NCBI GenBank assembly: GCA_902465465.1
Contig: CABQNF010000028.1
Location: forward strand, 1-8,941
Source of the DNA: an uncultured Collinsella sp.
Lineage (GTDB): Bacteria; Actinomycetota; Coriobacteriia; Coriobacteriales; Coriobacteriaceae
Direction: 5' to 3'
DNA: 8,941 nt
Positions 1 through 5,912 of this stretch are shown here, piece after piece. The notes beneath the pieces are model-generated. The model searched no databases, had not been told where the DNA came from, and was given only the letters and a program-made list of their open reading frames with translations. Position 1 is the first letter of the stretch. Every line of letters starts with the position of its first letter. The position numbers were made by a program, and so were the translations under genes.

Positions 1-67
1 TTTTGCGACCTAGGTGGCGCAAACAGTCCCTATTTCACCGCAACTGCGTTGGGGCGTAACCGGGGCA

Positions 68-146
68 CGAAAAAGCTGCGGCGCCGCTTGGAGGAAAAGA
101 CCGGAAGCAAGGGTCCATTCCTCCAGACGGCACCGCAGCTGTTTTG
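68..146 (-). terminator. Long hairpin with T-tracts, possible bidirectional terminator
   Basis: The arms are 74-96 and 118-140 (23 positions with two mismatches and one G-T wobble). An inner 4-bp stem (99-102/112-115) sits on the same axis, and an outer extension (A70-A72 with T142-T144) adds to it. On the minus strand the stem runs directly into five T (complement of 70-74). On the plus strand it is followed by GTTTT. The two C-A mismatches become G-U pairs in minus-strand RNA, so that strand folds slightly better. It could be a terminator for transcripts arriving from either side. It is much longer than a usual intrinsic terminator, so a structured RNA or a repeat element is also possible. 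Confidence 0.45.
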
Positions 147-202
147 GTGGCTCGGCTTTTGTCGAAGTGGCTTAGTTGAGCGCGACGGCCAGCCGAGTAG
201 GC

Positions 203-303
203 AAAGCGGCTTGGAGGCGTGTCGCTTCCGTCACGTTCTATCAGCATACAAGACGGTTTTGGTTCTTGTTCGTGACGGAAACGGCGCGCTTCCGAGCCGC
301 TTT
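203..303 (+). repeat. 101-nt near-continuous hairpin
   Basis: Arms 203-235 and 271-303 pair on one axis over 33 positions. In plus-strand RNA there is a single mismatch (225/281) and four G-U wobbles. On the minus strand those four become A-C mismatches, so plus-strand RNA folds better. The 35-nt loop can form its own small stem (248-253 with 264-269). No T-tract follows, so this is not an ordinary terminator. Candidates are a miniature palindromic repeat or a structured non-coding RNA. No direct repeats flanking it were recognised. Confidence 0.4.
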
Positions 304-340
304 AAAAGAAAGGGGGCGAGGTTTAGGGCACGCCCCCTTT
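304..340 (-). terminator. Intrinsic terminator of eda
   Basis: A perfect 10-bp GC-rich stem (309-318 with 331-340, 12-nt loop) begins 19 bases past the eda stop codon. In minus-strand RNA it is followed by CTTTT. The geometry and U-rich tail fit a rho-independent terminator for the leftward transcript. Confidence 0.85.
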
Positions 341-358
341 CACGATAGAGAGCTAAAC

Positions 359-1000
359 CTAGCCGCGGACCTTCTTGACGACGTCCATGGCCTCGTGGGC
401 GATCTGCTCGACCTTGGAGAAGTCGCCGTCGGCAAACAGGGCCGGCTTGACCATCCAGGTGCCACCGCAGGCGATGATGGCGGAGGAGCTCAGGTACTCC
501 TCGACGTTGGCGGTGCTCACGCCGCCGGTAGGCATAAAGCGGTGACCGACAAACGGAGCGGCGAGGGCCTTGATGGTGTTCAGGCCGCCATACTGGGACG
601 CGGGGAAGAACTTGGTGACCTTGAGGCCCAGGTTCTCGGCTGCGGTGACCTCGGAGGGGGTCACGGTGCCGGGAAGGACGGGCAGGTCGATGTCGATGCA
701 GTGCTTCACGACGTCCTCGTTGTAACCCGGGGAGACGATGAACTTGGCACCGGCTGCGCGGGCCTGCTCAACCTGCTCGACGGTCAGGACAGTGCCGGCG
801 CCAACGCACATCTCGGGCTCGGCCTCGGCCATAGCGGCGATGCACTCGGCGGCGCAGGCGGTGCGGAAGGTGACCTCGGCTGACTTCATGCCAGCTGCCA
901 TAAGGGCGTGGGCGAGCGGAGCGGCGTCCTCGACCTTGTCGAGCACAACGACCGGCACGATGCCCAGGGACTCAAGCGTGGTGTAGAACTGATCGAACAT
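359..1000 (-). CDS. eda: 2-dehydro-3-deoxy-phosphogluconate (KDPG) aldolase
   Basis: This cytoplasmic class I aldolase cleaves 2-keto-3-deoxy-6-phosphogluconate to pyruvate and glyceraldehyde-3-phosphate. The 213-residue product has the usual family length. The visible motifs are AEVTFRT with the general acid/base Glu42, GAGTVLT (67-73), FIVSPGYNEDVV (87-98), and PGTVTPSE (110-117) leading to TKFFPAS with the Schiff-base Lys130. The phosphate-binding MPTGGVS segment follows. Glu42 and Lys130 correspond to Glu45 and Lys133 of the E. coli enzyme. The frame is open as far as 1045, but AAAGGA stands five bases before the ATG at 1000, and the protein from there begins like family members, so that start is chosen. 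kdgK, which makes its substrate, lies upstream on the same strand across a 253-bp gap. The gap contains a leader hairpin, so the two genes may be separately controlled. Its own terminator follows. Confidence 0.95.
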   Translation of the reverse strand: MFDQFYTTLESLGIVPVVVLDKVEDAAPLAHALMAAGMKSAEVTFRTACAAECIAAMAEAEPEMCVGAGTVLTVEQVEQARAAGAKFIVSPGYNEDVVKHCIDIDLPVLPGTVTPSEVTAAENLGLKVTKFFPASQYGGLNTIKALAAPFVGHRFMPTGGVSTANVEEYLSSSAIIACGGTWMVKPALFADGDFSKVEQIAHEAMDVVKKVRG

Positions 1001-1050
1001 GATGTTCCTTTCGATGTGTGGCGCGCATGGGCGCGTGATTGCCAAATGTG

Positions 1051-1131
1051 CTGGTCAGGAGCCGATTTTGGATTGGTTATCGGAGGCACTGCTTGGGGTT
1101 CAAGCAATTCCAAAACCGGCTGCTCGACCAG
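1051..1131 (-). promoter_or_regulatory. Imperfect inverted repeat in the eda leader region
   Basis: Arm 1051-1076 pairs with 1105-1131: CTGGTC with GACCAG at the base, then AGCCG with CGGCT, then a TTTTGGA/TCCAAAA block. The one mismatch inside this upper block (A1065/C1116) becomes a U-G pair in minus-strand RNA, so the eda transcript would fold better than the plus strand. Each arm also carries CCGRTTTT, and CAAAACCGG recurs at 1151-1159. These resemble half of the LacI-like operator next to kdgK. The repeat could be a folded leader or spaced repressor half-sites. The start of transcription is not known. Confidence 0.4.
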
Positions 1132-1199
1132 TCATGTAGGGAATGCCAGACAAAACCGGAATGGGACTGGTGGTTTTGCCCGGCCGGAGGAATCGGGGA

Positions 1200-1239
1200 G
1201 CGGGCCGCAGGGGTATGGGATTGGAAAGCTGCGGCCCGC
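1200..1239. repeat. GC-rich inverted repeat between kdgK and eda
   Basis: A perfect 11-bp inverted repeat (1200-1210 with 1229-1239, 18-nt loop) begins 14 bases beyond the kdgK stop codon. It sits where a terminator would, but no T-tract follows on either strand. It may be a factor-dependent terminator, a pause site or a 3'-end stabilising stem that separates kdgK from eda. Confidence 0.5.
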
Positions 1240-1253
1240 GGAATGGAGACGGA

Positions 1254-2288
1254 CTAGCGCGCGACGCGGGTGCCACCGTCGGCGGCGGATGCCACGGCTG
1301 CGATCTCGCCTGCGGTCACCAAGTTGGAATCGCCCTTGATGGTGAGCTTGAGGATCGAGGCTGCAATCGCGTAGTTGACGGCATCCTGCGGGTCAAAGTC
1401 GTTAATGAGGGCATGGACGAGGCCGGCGTTGAAAGCGTCGCCGGCGGCAACGCCTTCGAGCACGTGCACGTCGTGAGCAGGGGAGAGCCAGTGCTCGCCG
1501 CTCTCGGCGTCAAAGAGCATGCCCATCCAGATGGAGCGCTCGACGCAGGAGATGTTGCGGACGACCGAGGCGACCTTCTTGCAGCCGTACTCGGCGCAGA
1601 TCTGGCGGGCCATCTCGACGTAGGTGTCGCGCTCCTCGATGCCATGGGCAAGGGAGCCAGAGACGCAGGTCATGCCAAGGCCGGCAGGCGCATCCTCGTC
1701 GTTGGCGATGCAGATGTCGACGAGCGGCAGGAGTTCCTTCATGGTGGCCTGCGATTTCTCGGGCGACCACATCTTGCCGCGATAGTTCACGTCGCACACG
1801 GTGGTGATGCCCTTGGCGCGGCAGGCGGCGAGCGCATCCTTGCAGGCGGCGGCCATCTCGTCGGAGACGGCGGGGGTCACGCCGGAGAAATAGAAGACAT
1901 CGATTCCCTTGAGGATCTCGTCCCAGTTAAAGACGTCGCGCTTGGCCATGTTGATGGCAGAGTACTTGCGGTCGTAGACGCAACCGTTACCGCGCTGCGA
2001 GGCACCGACCTCAAACACATAGGAGCCAAGACGGTCGCCCTGACGCACGACGCGCGTGGTGTCGACGCCGTAGGCCTTCAGCGAACGCAGGGCGCACTCG
2101 CCCAGACGGTTGGCCGGGACAACGGAGACGTAAGCGGCCTTGTCGCCCTGGTAGGCCAGGGAAAGCGCGGTGTTGGCCTCGGCGCCGCCGTAGCGGACGT
2201 CAAACTCGGTTGCCTGCTCAATACGCAGGTGGTCTTTGGGCGAGAGTCTCATCATGATCTCGCCGAAGGTAAGAACCGTTTTACCCAT
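1254..2288 (-). CDS. kdgK: 2-keto-3-deoxygluconate kinase (PfkB/ribokinase family)
   Basis: This cytoplasmic sugar kinase uses ATP to phosphorylate 2-keto-3-deoxygluconate to KDPG, the substrate of the neighbouring eda product. The 344-residue protein shows the PfkB order of motifs: FGEIMMRLSP at the N-terminus, the substrate-binding RYGGAEANTA (32-41), DVNYRGKMWS (166-175), which is typical of KDG kinases, and the C-terminal anion-hole and catalytic segment VAAGDAFNAGL with base Asp284. The usual GAGD reads AAGD here, a mild deviation that keeps the last Gly and the Asp. The frame is open to 2351, but AAAGGAG lies about 10 bases before the ATG at 2288 and homologous residues start there. It is divergent from a LacI-family regulator, with likely shared operators. 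Specificity for KDG over other sugars is inferred from eda next door. With the regulator these genes form a module for using pectin, uronate or glycan-derived sugar acids. Confidence 0.9.
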   Translation of the reverse strand: MGKTVLTFGEIMMRLSPKDHLRIEQATEFDVRYGGAEANTALSLAYQGDKAAYVSVVPANRLGECALRSLKAYGVDTTRVVRQGDRLGSYVFEVGASQRGNGCVYDRKYSAINMAKRDVFNWDEILKGIDVFYFSGVTPAVSDEMAAACKDALAACRAKGITTVCDVNYRGKMWSPEKSQATMKELLPLVDICIANDEDAPAGLGMTCVSGSLAHGIEERDTYVEMARQICAEYGCKKVASVVRNISCVERSIWMGMLFDAESGEHWLSPAHDVHVLEGVAAGDAFNAGLVHALINDFDPQDAVNYAIAASILKLTIKGDSNLVTAGEIAAVASAADGGTRVAR

Positions 2289-2330
2289 GGTCGCGCAGCT
2301 CCTTTTACTCGTGCGTACACCTTTGATATG

Positions 2331-2388
2331 GCGTTGGCACGCAGGTGCCAAGACGGTAGGGTGCGTCTTTGCACCTGCGTGCCAACGC
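2331..2388 (-). promoter_or_regulatory. Long near-perfect hairpin in the kdgK leader
   Basis: Arms 2331-2348 and 2371-2388 form a perfect 18-bp inverted repeat. After one mismatch, six more pairs (2350-2355 with 2364-2369) leave an 8-nt loop. The left arm overlaps a second perfect dyad, TTGGCACGCAGGTGCCAA (2334-2351, 7-bp half-sites with a 4-bp spacer), so two mutually exclusive foldings or a protein-binding dyad are possible. If kdgK starts from the proposed promoter, this lies in its 5' untranslated RNA about 43 bases from the ATG. No T-tract follows, so it does not look like a plain terminator. Confidence 0.55.
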
Positions 2389-2392
2389 TCGC

Positions 2393-2419
2393 CGAAATCG
2401 GTTTACGAAATCGGTTTCG
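2393..2419. promoter_or_regulatory. Tandem LacI-type operator candidate
   Basis: CGAAATCGGTTT occurs twice (2393-2404 and 2406-2417) with a 13-bp period. The second copy extends to CGAAATCGGTTTCG, an imperfect palindrome centred on CG. LacI-family operators are typically palindromes with a central CG. The site lies between kdgK and the divergent LacI-family gene, just downstream of the proposed kdgK -10, where repressor binding would block transcription. Confidence 0.5.
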
Positions 2420-2430
2420 TTTCGAGTTGT

Positions 2431-2457
2431 AGTATACTCACCTACAGCGTTTTGCAA
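2431..2457. promoter_or_regulatory. Candidate divergent promoter with a palindromic -10
   Basis: AGTATACT (2431-2438) is a perfect palindrome and supplies a TATACT -10 on both strands. For kdgK (minus), TTGCAA (2452-2457) lies 15 bp upstream and could act as a -35, although the spacing is short. For the repressor (plus), only a poor -35 (TCGGTT, 2411-2416) is seen, and it overlaps the operator candidate. That arrangement would allow one repressor to control both directions. Confidence 0.35.
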
Positions 2458-2522
2458 CCGAGATTTTTAAAAAAATGCCTAAAATGGCTCAGATCGCCGA
2501 CAATTGGGAAACGGGGTGCGTT

Positions 2523-3545
2523 ATGGCGCAGATGAGAATCAAGGACATTGCCGCCGAGGCGGGCGTGAGCCCGGCCACGGTCTCGCGCTATCTCAACAAC
2601 CGTCCCGGGCAAATGACCGAGGAAACCCGTGCTCGCATCGCGGCGGTTATCGAGCGCACCGGCTATCGCCCGCGTGCCGCCGCGCGCAATCTGCGCAGCT
2701 CGCGTACCAACCTCATCGGTGTGATCCTGGCTGACATCGCCAACCCGTTCTCGAGCGCCATGCTCGAGGGCCTTTCCGCCAGCGCCGCGGCGCGCGGCTG
2801 CTCGCTCATGACGGCCATTAGCGGCAACGACCCCGCTAAGGAAGCGGAGTCGCTCACCAGACTTATCGATGCCGGCGTGGACGGCCTGGTCGTCAACACC
2901 TGCGGAGGCAATGACGAGGCGATCGCCGCGGCAGCGGGACGTCTGCCCGTCGTGCTGCTCGACCGCGACGTTGCCGACGGCGGTGTTGACCTGGTGACAT
3001 CTAACAACCGTGAGCTGGTCGCCGGCTTGGTAGACGCCTTGGCAGCTGCGGGCAGCGAGCGTCTGTGCCTGCTCACCGAGGCAAGCGACGATAGCCCCGT
3101 GCGTCGAGAGCGCGCCGAGGCCTTTGCCGACGAGCTTTCGCGCCGCGGCCTTGCGGGCGAGGTCGTCACCCTGGCCGACGGTGGCGCCACGGGCGTCGGT
3201 CGCTTGGACGAGACCATCCGCGGCTATGCAGGCAAAAAGCTCGGCCTCATTGCCGTCAACGGCCTGGTTTTCCTGCGTCTGACCGAGGCGCTGGCGCAGC
3301 TGGGACCCTCGTTGCCGGCTGGTCTTAAGATTGCGACGTTTGACGACTACCCCTGGAACCATGTGCTCTTTGGCGGCGTGACCACGGCCGCGCAGGACAC
3401 CCTTACCATTGCCGAGCGCGTGGTCGAGCGCCTGTCCGAGCGCATCGATGTCGTTACCACCACGGTGGGCGAGGCCGCAAAGCTGGCACCCAAACGCATC
3501 GAGGTTCCCGGTCATATCGAACACCGCGCATCGACCTCGCGCTAA
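2523..3545 (+). CDS. LacI-family repressor, probable KDG-module regulator (KdgR-like)
   Basis: The 340-residue product is a LacI/GalR-type regulator. The N-terminal helix-turn-helix and hinge region contains IKDIAAEAGVSPATVSRYLN and then the family-typical GYRPRAAARNLRSSRT. Next comes the sugar-binding core starting IGVILADIANPFSSAMLEG, followed by DGLVVNTCGGN. The frame extends to 2475, but that ATG has no ribosome-binding site. The ATG at 2523 has only a weak G-rich stretch before it, and the ATG at 2532 is also possible; family members begin a few residues before IKDIA. The gene is divergent from kdgK and shares the promoter and operator region. Repression of kdgK and eda, relieved by KDG or a related sugar acid, is inferred from position only. 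No intrinsic terminator is seen after the stop. Confidence 0.88.
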   Translation: MAQMRIKDIAAEAGVSPATVSRYLNNRPGQMTEETRARIAAVIERTGYRPRAAARNLRSSRTNLIGVILADIANPFSSAMLEGLSASAAARGCSLMTAISGNDPAKEAESLTRLIDAGVDGLVVNTCGGNDEAIAAAAGRLPVVLLDRDVADGGVDLVTSNNRELVAGLVDALAAAGSERLCLLTEASDDSPVRRERAEAFADELSRRGLAGEVVTLADGGATGVGRLDETIRGYAGKKLGLIAVNGLVFLRLTEALAQLGPSLPAGLKIATFDDYPWNHVLFGGVTTAAQDTLTIAERVVERLSERIDVVTTTVGEAAKLAPKRIEVPGHIEHRASTSR

Positions 3546-3598
3546 CCATTCGTTCGCAACTGCCTGTTCACACACGTTTTTTGAGCGCTTGATACGCT

Positions 3599-3614
3599 TT
3601 AACCCTGCGGAAAC
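3599..3614 (+). promoter_or_regulatory. Candidate GlnR box upstream of the glutamine synthetase relative
   Basis: TTAAC, six bases, then GAAAC matches the half-site pattern gTnAC-n6-GaAAC described for actinobacterial GlnR at all specified bases except the first. It lies about 65 bp before the ATG at 3680. A possible -10 (TATAGA, 3639-3644) lies downstream, which would put the box near -44, a position suited to activation. A direct repeat CTGCGATA (3621-3628 and 3633-3640) lies between the two. The gene for a GlnR-like protein is next downstream, which makes autoregulation of the unit plausible. Confidence 0.45.
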
Positions 3615-3679
3615 ATTTTTCTGCGATAGTATCTGCGATATAGACCAGTCGAAACCCGCCCGAAAGAAAGGGGAGCGAC

Positions 3680-5017
3680 ATGAACCAGCAGAACATCGAT
3701 TACGTACTCCGCTCCGTAGAGCAGCGTGACATCCGCTTTGTGCGCCTGTGGTTTGTCGACATTCTCGGCCGCCTCAAGAACTTTGCCATTAGCCCCGAGG
3801 ACCTCGAGGTCGCTTTTGAGGAGGGTATTGGCTTTGACGGCTCCGCCATCGAGGGCTTTGCCACGCCCGAGGAAGCTGACATGCTGGCGTTTCCCGATGC
3901 TTCGACCTTCCAGATTTTGCCGTGGCGCCCGAGCCACAACGGCGTCGCCCGCGTGTTCTGCGACGTGTGCACTCCCGATCGCAAGCCGTTTGCCGGCGAC
4001 CCGCGCGATGCCCTGCGCCGCATGTTCCGCAAGGCCGAGAAAGCTGGCTATCTGCTCAACGTGGGCGCTGAGCTGGAGTATTACTACTTCCCCGACGAAC
4101 ACACCCCCGAGCCGCTCGACAACGTGGGCTACTTCGATCTTTCGGTGAGCGATGCCGCCCGCGACCTGCGCCGCAACACGGTCCTCACGCTCGAGAAGAT
4201 GTCCGTGCCCGTGGAGTACACCTTCCACGCCGCCGGCCGCTCGCAGCACGGCATGAGCCTGCGCCACGCCGAGGCCCTGAGCATGTCCGACGCCATCACC
4301 ACGTCCAAACTCATCATTAAGCAGCAGGCCTACGAGAGCGGTTGCCACGCCTCCTTTATGCCCAAGCCGTTGGCGGGCGAGGATGGCAGCGCCATGTTTT
4401 TGCATCAGTCGCTGTTCGACCACGACGGCAACAACGTCTTTTGGGGCGAGGACGACGAGAAGTATCACCTCTCCGATATCGCCAAGCACTATATGGCCGG
4501 CATCCTGGCGCATGCCCGCGAGATCAGCGCCATCACCAACCCCACGGTCAACTCGTACAAGCGCATCACCACGGGCGGCGACTCTGTGCCGCAGTACGCC
4601 ACGTGGGGCCTGCGTAACCGCGCGAGTATGGTCCGCATTCCGGTCTACAAGCCCGGCAAGCAGCTGTCCACGCGCATCGAGCTTCGTAGCCCCGACCCCA
4701 TGGCCAACCCGTACCTGGTCAACGCCGTCACGCTGGCGGCTGGTCTCGACGGCATTGAGCGCAAGCTGGAGCTCCCGCCCGAGGCCACGGCCGAGACGCT
4801 CAAGCTTACCGACCGCCAGATGGTCGAGGCCGGCTACACGCCGCTGCCGCGCTCGCTCAAAGAGGCACTTGACGTGTTTGAGGACTCGCAGTTTATGAAG
4901 GATGCCCTTGGCGAGCACATCCACAGCTTCTTCCTCAAAAAGAAGCGCGACGAGTGGCATAAGTTTGAGTCTACGATCACCGAGTGGGAGATCAAGCACT
5001 ACCTGGCGAACTCCTAA
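3680..5017 (+). CDS. glnA: Glutamine synthetase family protein (type I, GlnA2-like) with altered active site
   Basis: The product has the GS-I architecture and 445 residues, the length of the short, non-adenylylated class. The N-terminal segment (RDIRFVRLWFVDILG, then GIGFDGSAIEGF) is especially close to actinobacterial GlnA2. Classic GS-I makes glutamine from glutamate, ammonia and ATP in a dodecamer. Retained residues include Glu131 and Glu133 (AELEYYYF), His242, Arg295 (NSYKR), Glu334 and Arg336 (RIELRSPDP). The usual HHE...GQxE segment instead reads FHAAGRSQHG, so the two metal-binding glutamates become Ala184 and Gly191. The GSAMHxH motif reads GSAMFLH, so a metal-binding His becomes Phe240. 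The catalytic Glu of the GGE loop is Asp301, with a one-residue insertion. The frame is intact and codon use is normal, so this is not decay. The symbol names the family only. It may be a gamma-glutamyl ligase on another amine, or a regulatory pseudo-enzyme. AAAGGGGAG precedes the start. A GlnR-like regulator gene follows after 50 bp. Confidence 0.85.
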   Translation: MNQQNIDYVLRSVEQRDIRFVRLWFVDILGRLKNFAISPEDLEVAFEEGIGFDGSAIEGFATPEEADMLAFPDASTFQILPWRPSHNGVARVFCDVCTPDRKPFAGDPRDALRRMFRKAEKAGYLLNVGAELEYYYFPDEHTPEPLDNVGYFDLSVSDAARDLRRNTVLTLEKMSVPVEYTFHAAGRSQHGMSLRHAEALSMSDAITTSKLIIKQQAYESGCHASFMPKPLAGEDGSAMFLHQSLFDHDGNNVFWGEDDEKYHLSDIAKHYMAGILAHAREISAITNPTVNSYKRITTGGDSVPQYATWGLRNRASMVRIPVYKPGKQLSTRIELRSPDPMANPYLVNAVTLAAGLDGIERKLELPPEATAETLKLTDRQMVEAGYTPLPRSLKEALDVFEDSQFMKDALGEHIHSFFLKKKRDEWHKFESTITEWEIKHYLANS

Positions 5018-5067
5018 TCGCGCTGGCTTGTTCCAGTACGATTGAGCTCATTTCTTTGGAGGCCGAT

Positions 5068-5730
5068 ATGTCCGAAAAGAGTGCCCTGTTCATGGCGCGC
5101 ACGACGCGCTTCCACGAGTTTGCCCGCAGCTTGACGACCACCCTGGGTGTCGAGGTGAGCCTGGCCACCCCCGATTCACCGACTGCGGCGCACGACTTTG
5201 ACCTGCTGATTCTCGATTCCGATGGCATCCGCAGCGACCGCATCGATCAGATTGCCAAGTGGCTTGACGATCGCGGCGGCGTCCCCATGCTGGTGATCGT
5301 CGACGATGAGGCGCTCGGCACCCTGCGCCTGCCGAATCACGCGCGTGCCGACTTTGTATGCCCCACGGCGACGCCCAACGAGCTTAAGGCTCGCGCGCAG
5401 CGCCTGATGGGCGAGGAGGAGACCGTCACCGCCGACGATGTGCTCAACATCGATAACCTCGAGATTAACCTGGCTACCTACCAGGTGACGCTCGATAACG
5501 AGCCCATCGACCTGACGCTGATGGAGTATTCGCTGCTGAGCTTTTTGGCGACGCACCCCAACCGCGCCTACAGCCGCGAAGTGCTGCTGCACCGCGTGTG
5601 GGGCTTTGAGTACTGCGGCGGCACGCGTACCGTCGACGTGCACATTCGACGCATCCGCTCCAAGGTGGGCCCGCAGATCGCGGCCCACATCACCACCGTC
5701 CGCGGCGTGGGCTATCTGTTTAAGGACTAG
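5068..5730 (+). CDS. OmpR-type winged-helix regulator with atypical receiver, GlnR-like
   Basis: The 220-residue protein joins a degenerate receiver-like N-terminal domain (about 1-115) to an OmpR/PhoB winged-helix DNA-binding domain (about 125-220). The latter has the signature LTLMEYSLLSFLATHPNRAYSR, VWGFEYCGGTRTVDVHIRRIRSK and TTVRGVGYLF. The receiver has one acidic residue, Asp50, at the end of strand 3, but it lacks the acidic pair after strand 1 and the conserved Lys (it reads VCPTATP where canonical receivers have a K-P). Actinobacterial GlnR, the global nitrogen regulator, shares this atypical plan, an Asp at the same place, and very similar C-terminal wording. The site GGAGG five bases before the ATG at 5068 fixes the start, although the frame is open upstream to 4984. 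It is probably co-transcribed with the synthetase relative and acts without a partner kinase. GlnR orthology is inferred from motifs and context, so the symbol is withheld. Confidence 0.85.
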   Translation: MSEKSALFMARTTRFHEFARSLTTTLGVEVSLATPDSPTAAHDFDLLILDSDGIRSDRIDQIAKWLDDRGGVPMLVIVDDEALGTLRLPNHARADFVCPTATPNELKARAQRLMGEEETVTADDVLNIDNLEINLATYQVTLDNEPIDLTLMEYSLLSFLATHPNRAYSREVLLHRVWGFEYCGGTRTVDVHIRRIRSKVGPQIAAHITTVRGVGYLFKD

Positions 5731-5750
5731 CAAGTAAATAGAGGAATGTG

Positions 5751-5782
5751 AGGGTACCGGAGATTTCTCCAGTACCCTTTTC
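5751..5782 (+). terminator. Intrinsic terminator after the GlnR-like gene
   Basis: An 11-bp stem with one mismatch (5752-5762 with 5767-5777) and a 4-nt loop is followed by TTTTCTCGTTT. It starts 21 bases after the stop codon, and it ends the nitrogen unit before the low-GC island. Confidence 0.88.
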
Positions 5783-5912
5783 TCGTTTAGGGCGAAGAGA
5801 AGACCTTTCACCGATTTAAAGTGTGTCAGTAAAAACAATATCAAACGTATAGCACTATCTCACGAATATCATTTAGTTACCGTATCTCCCTACTGCACGG
5901 ATGGAGGAAGAA

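Larger units (their letters stand above)
1..308. other. Gene-free stretch at the window edge with two long hairpins
   Basis: I see no convincing gene here. The reading frames that cross this stretch lack a ribosome-binding site and run through inverted repeats. It holds a small stem at 2-7/18-23 and two long imperfect hairpins, listed separately (68-146 and 203-303). Both hairpins contain the 9-mer GCTTGGAGG in their left arm (86-94 and 209-217), so they could be diverged relatives. The stretch lies downstream of eda, and whatever gene sits left of the window is unknown. Confidence 0.6.

Noticed and set aside
49..348. 99-codon plus-strand frame at the left edge
   Set aside because: It runs across both long hairpins and the eda terminator, has no ribosome-binding site and has a low-complexity basic translation.
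1200..1239. Inverted repeat after kdgK as an intrinsic terminator
   Set aside because: The stem is strong, but no T-tract follows on either strand, so it is listed only as an inverted repeat.
2334..2351. Dyad TTGGCAC-n4-GTGCCAA as an HrcA CIRCE element
   Set aside because: CIRCE has longer half-sites of different sequence and a 9-bp spacer, and kdgK is not a heat-shock gene.
1143..2432. 429-codon plus-strand frame opposite kdgK
   Set aside because: It is a shadow of the PfkB-family gene and has no motif or start signal.
2442..3575. 377-codon minus-strand frame opposite the LacI-family gene
   Set aside because: The plus-strand frame has a clear LacI domain order. The minus frame has no recognisable domain and runs through the promoter region.
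3599..4999. 466-codon open frame on the minus strand opposite the glutamine synthetase gene
   Set aside because: It is a shadow frame produced by the strong GC-rich codon bias of the real gene. The translation shows no family motif and it has no ribosome-binding site.
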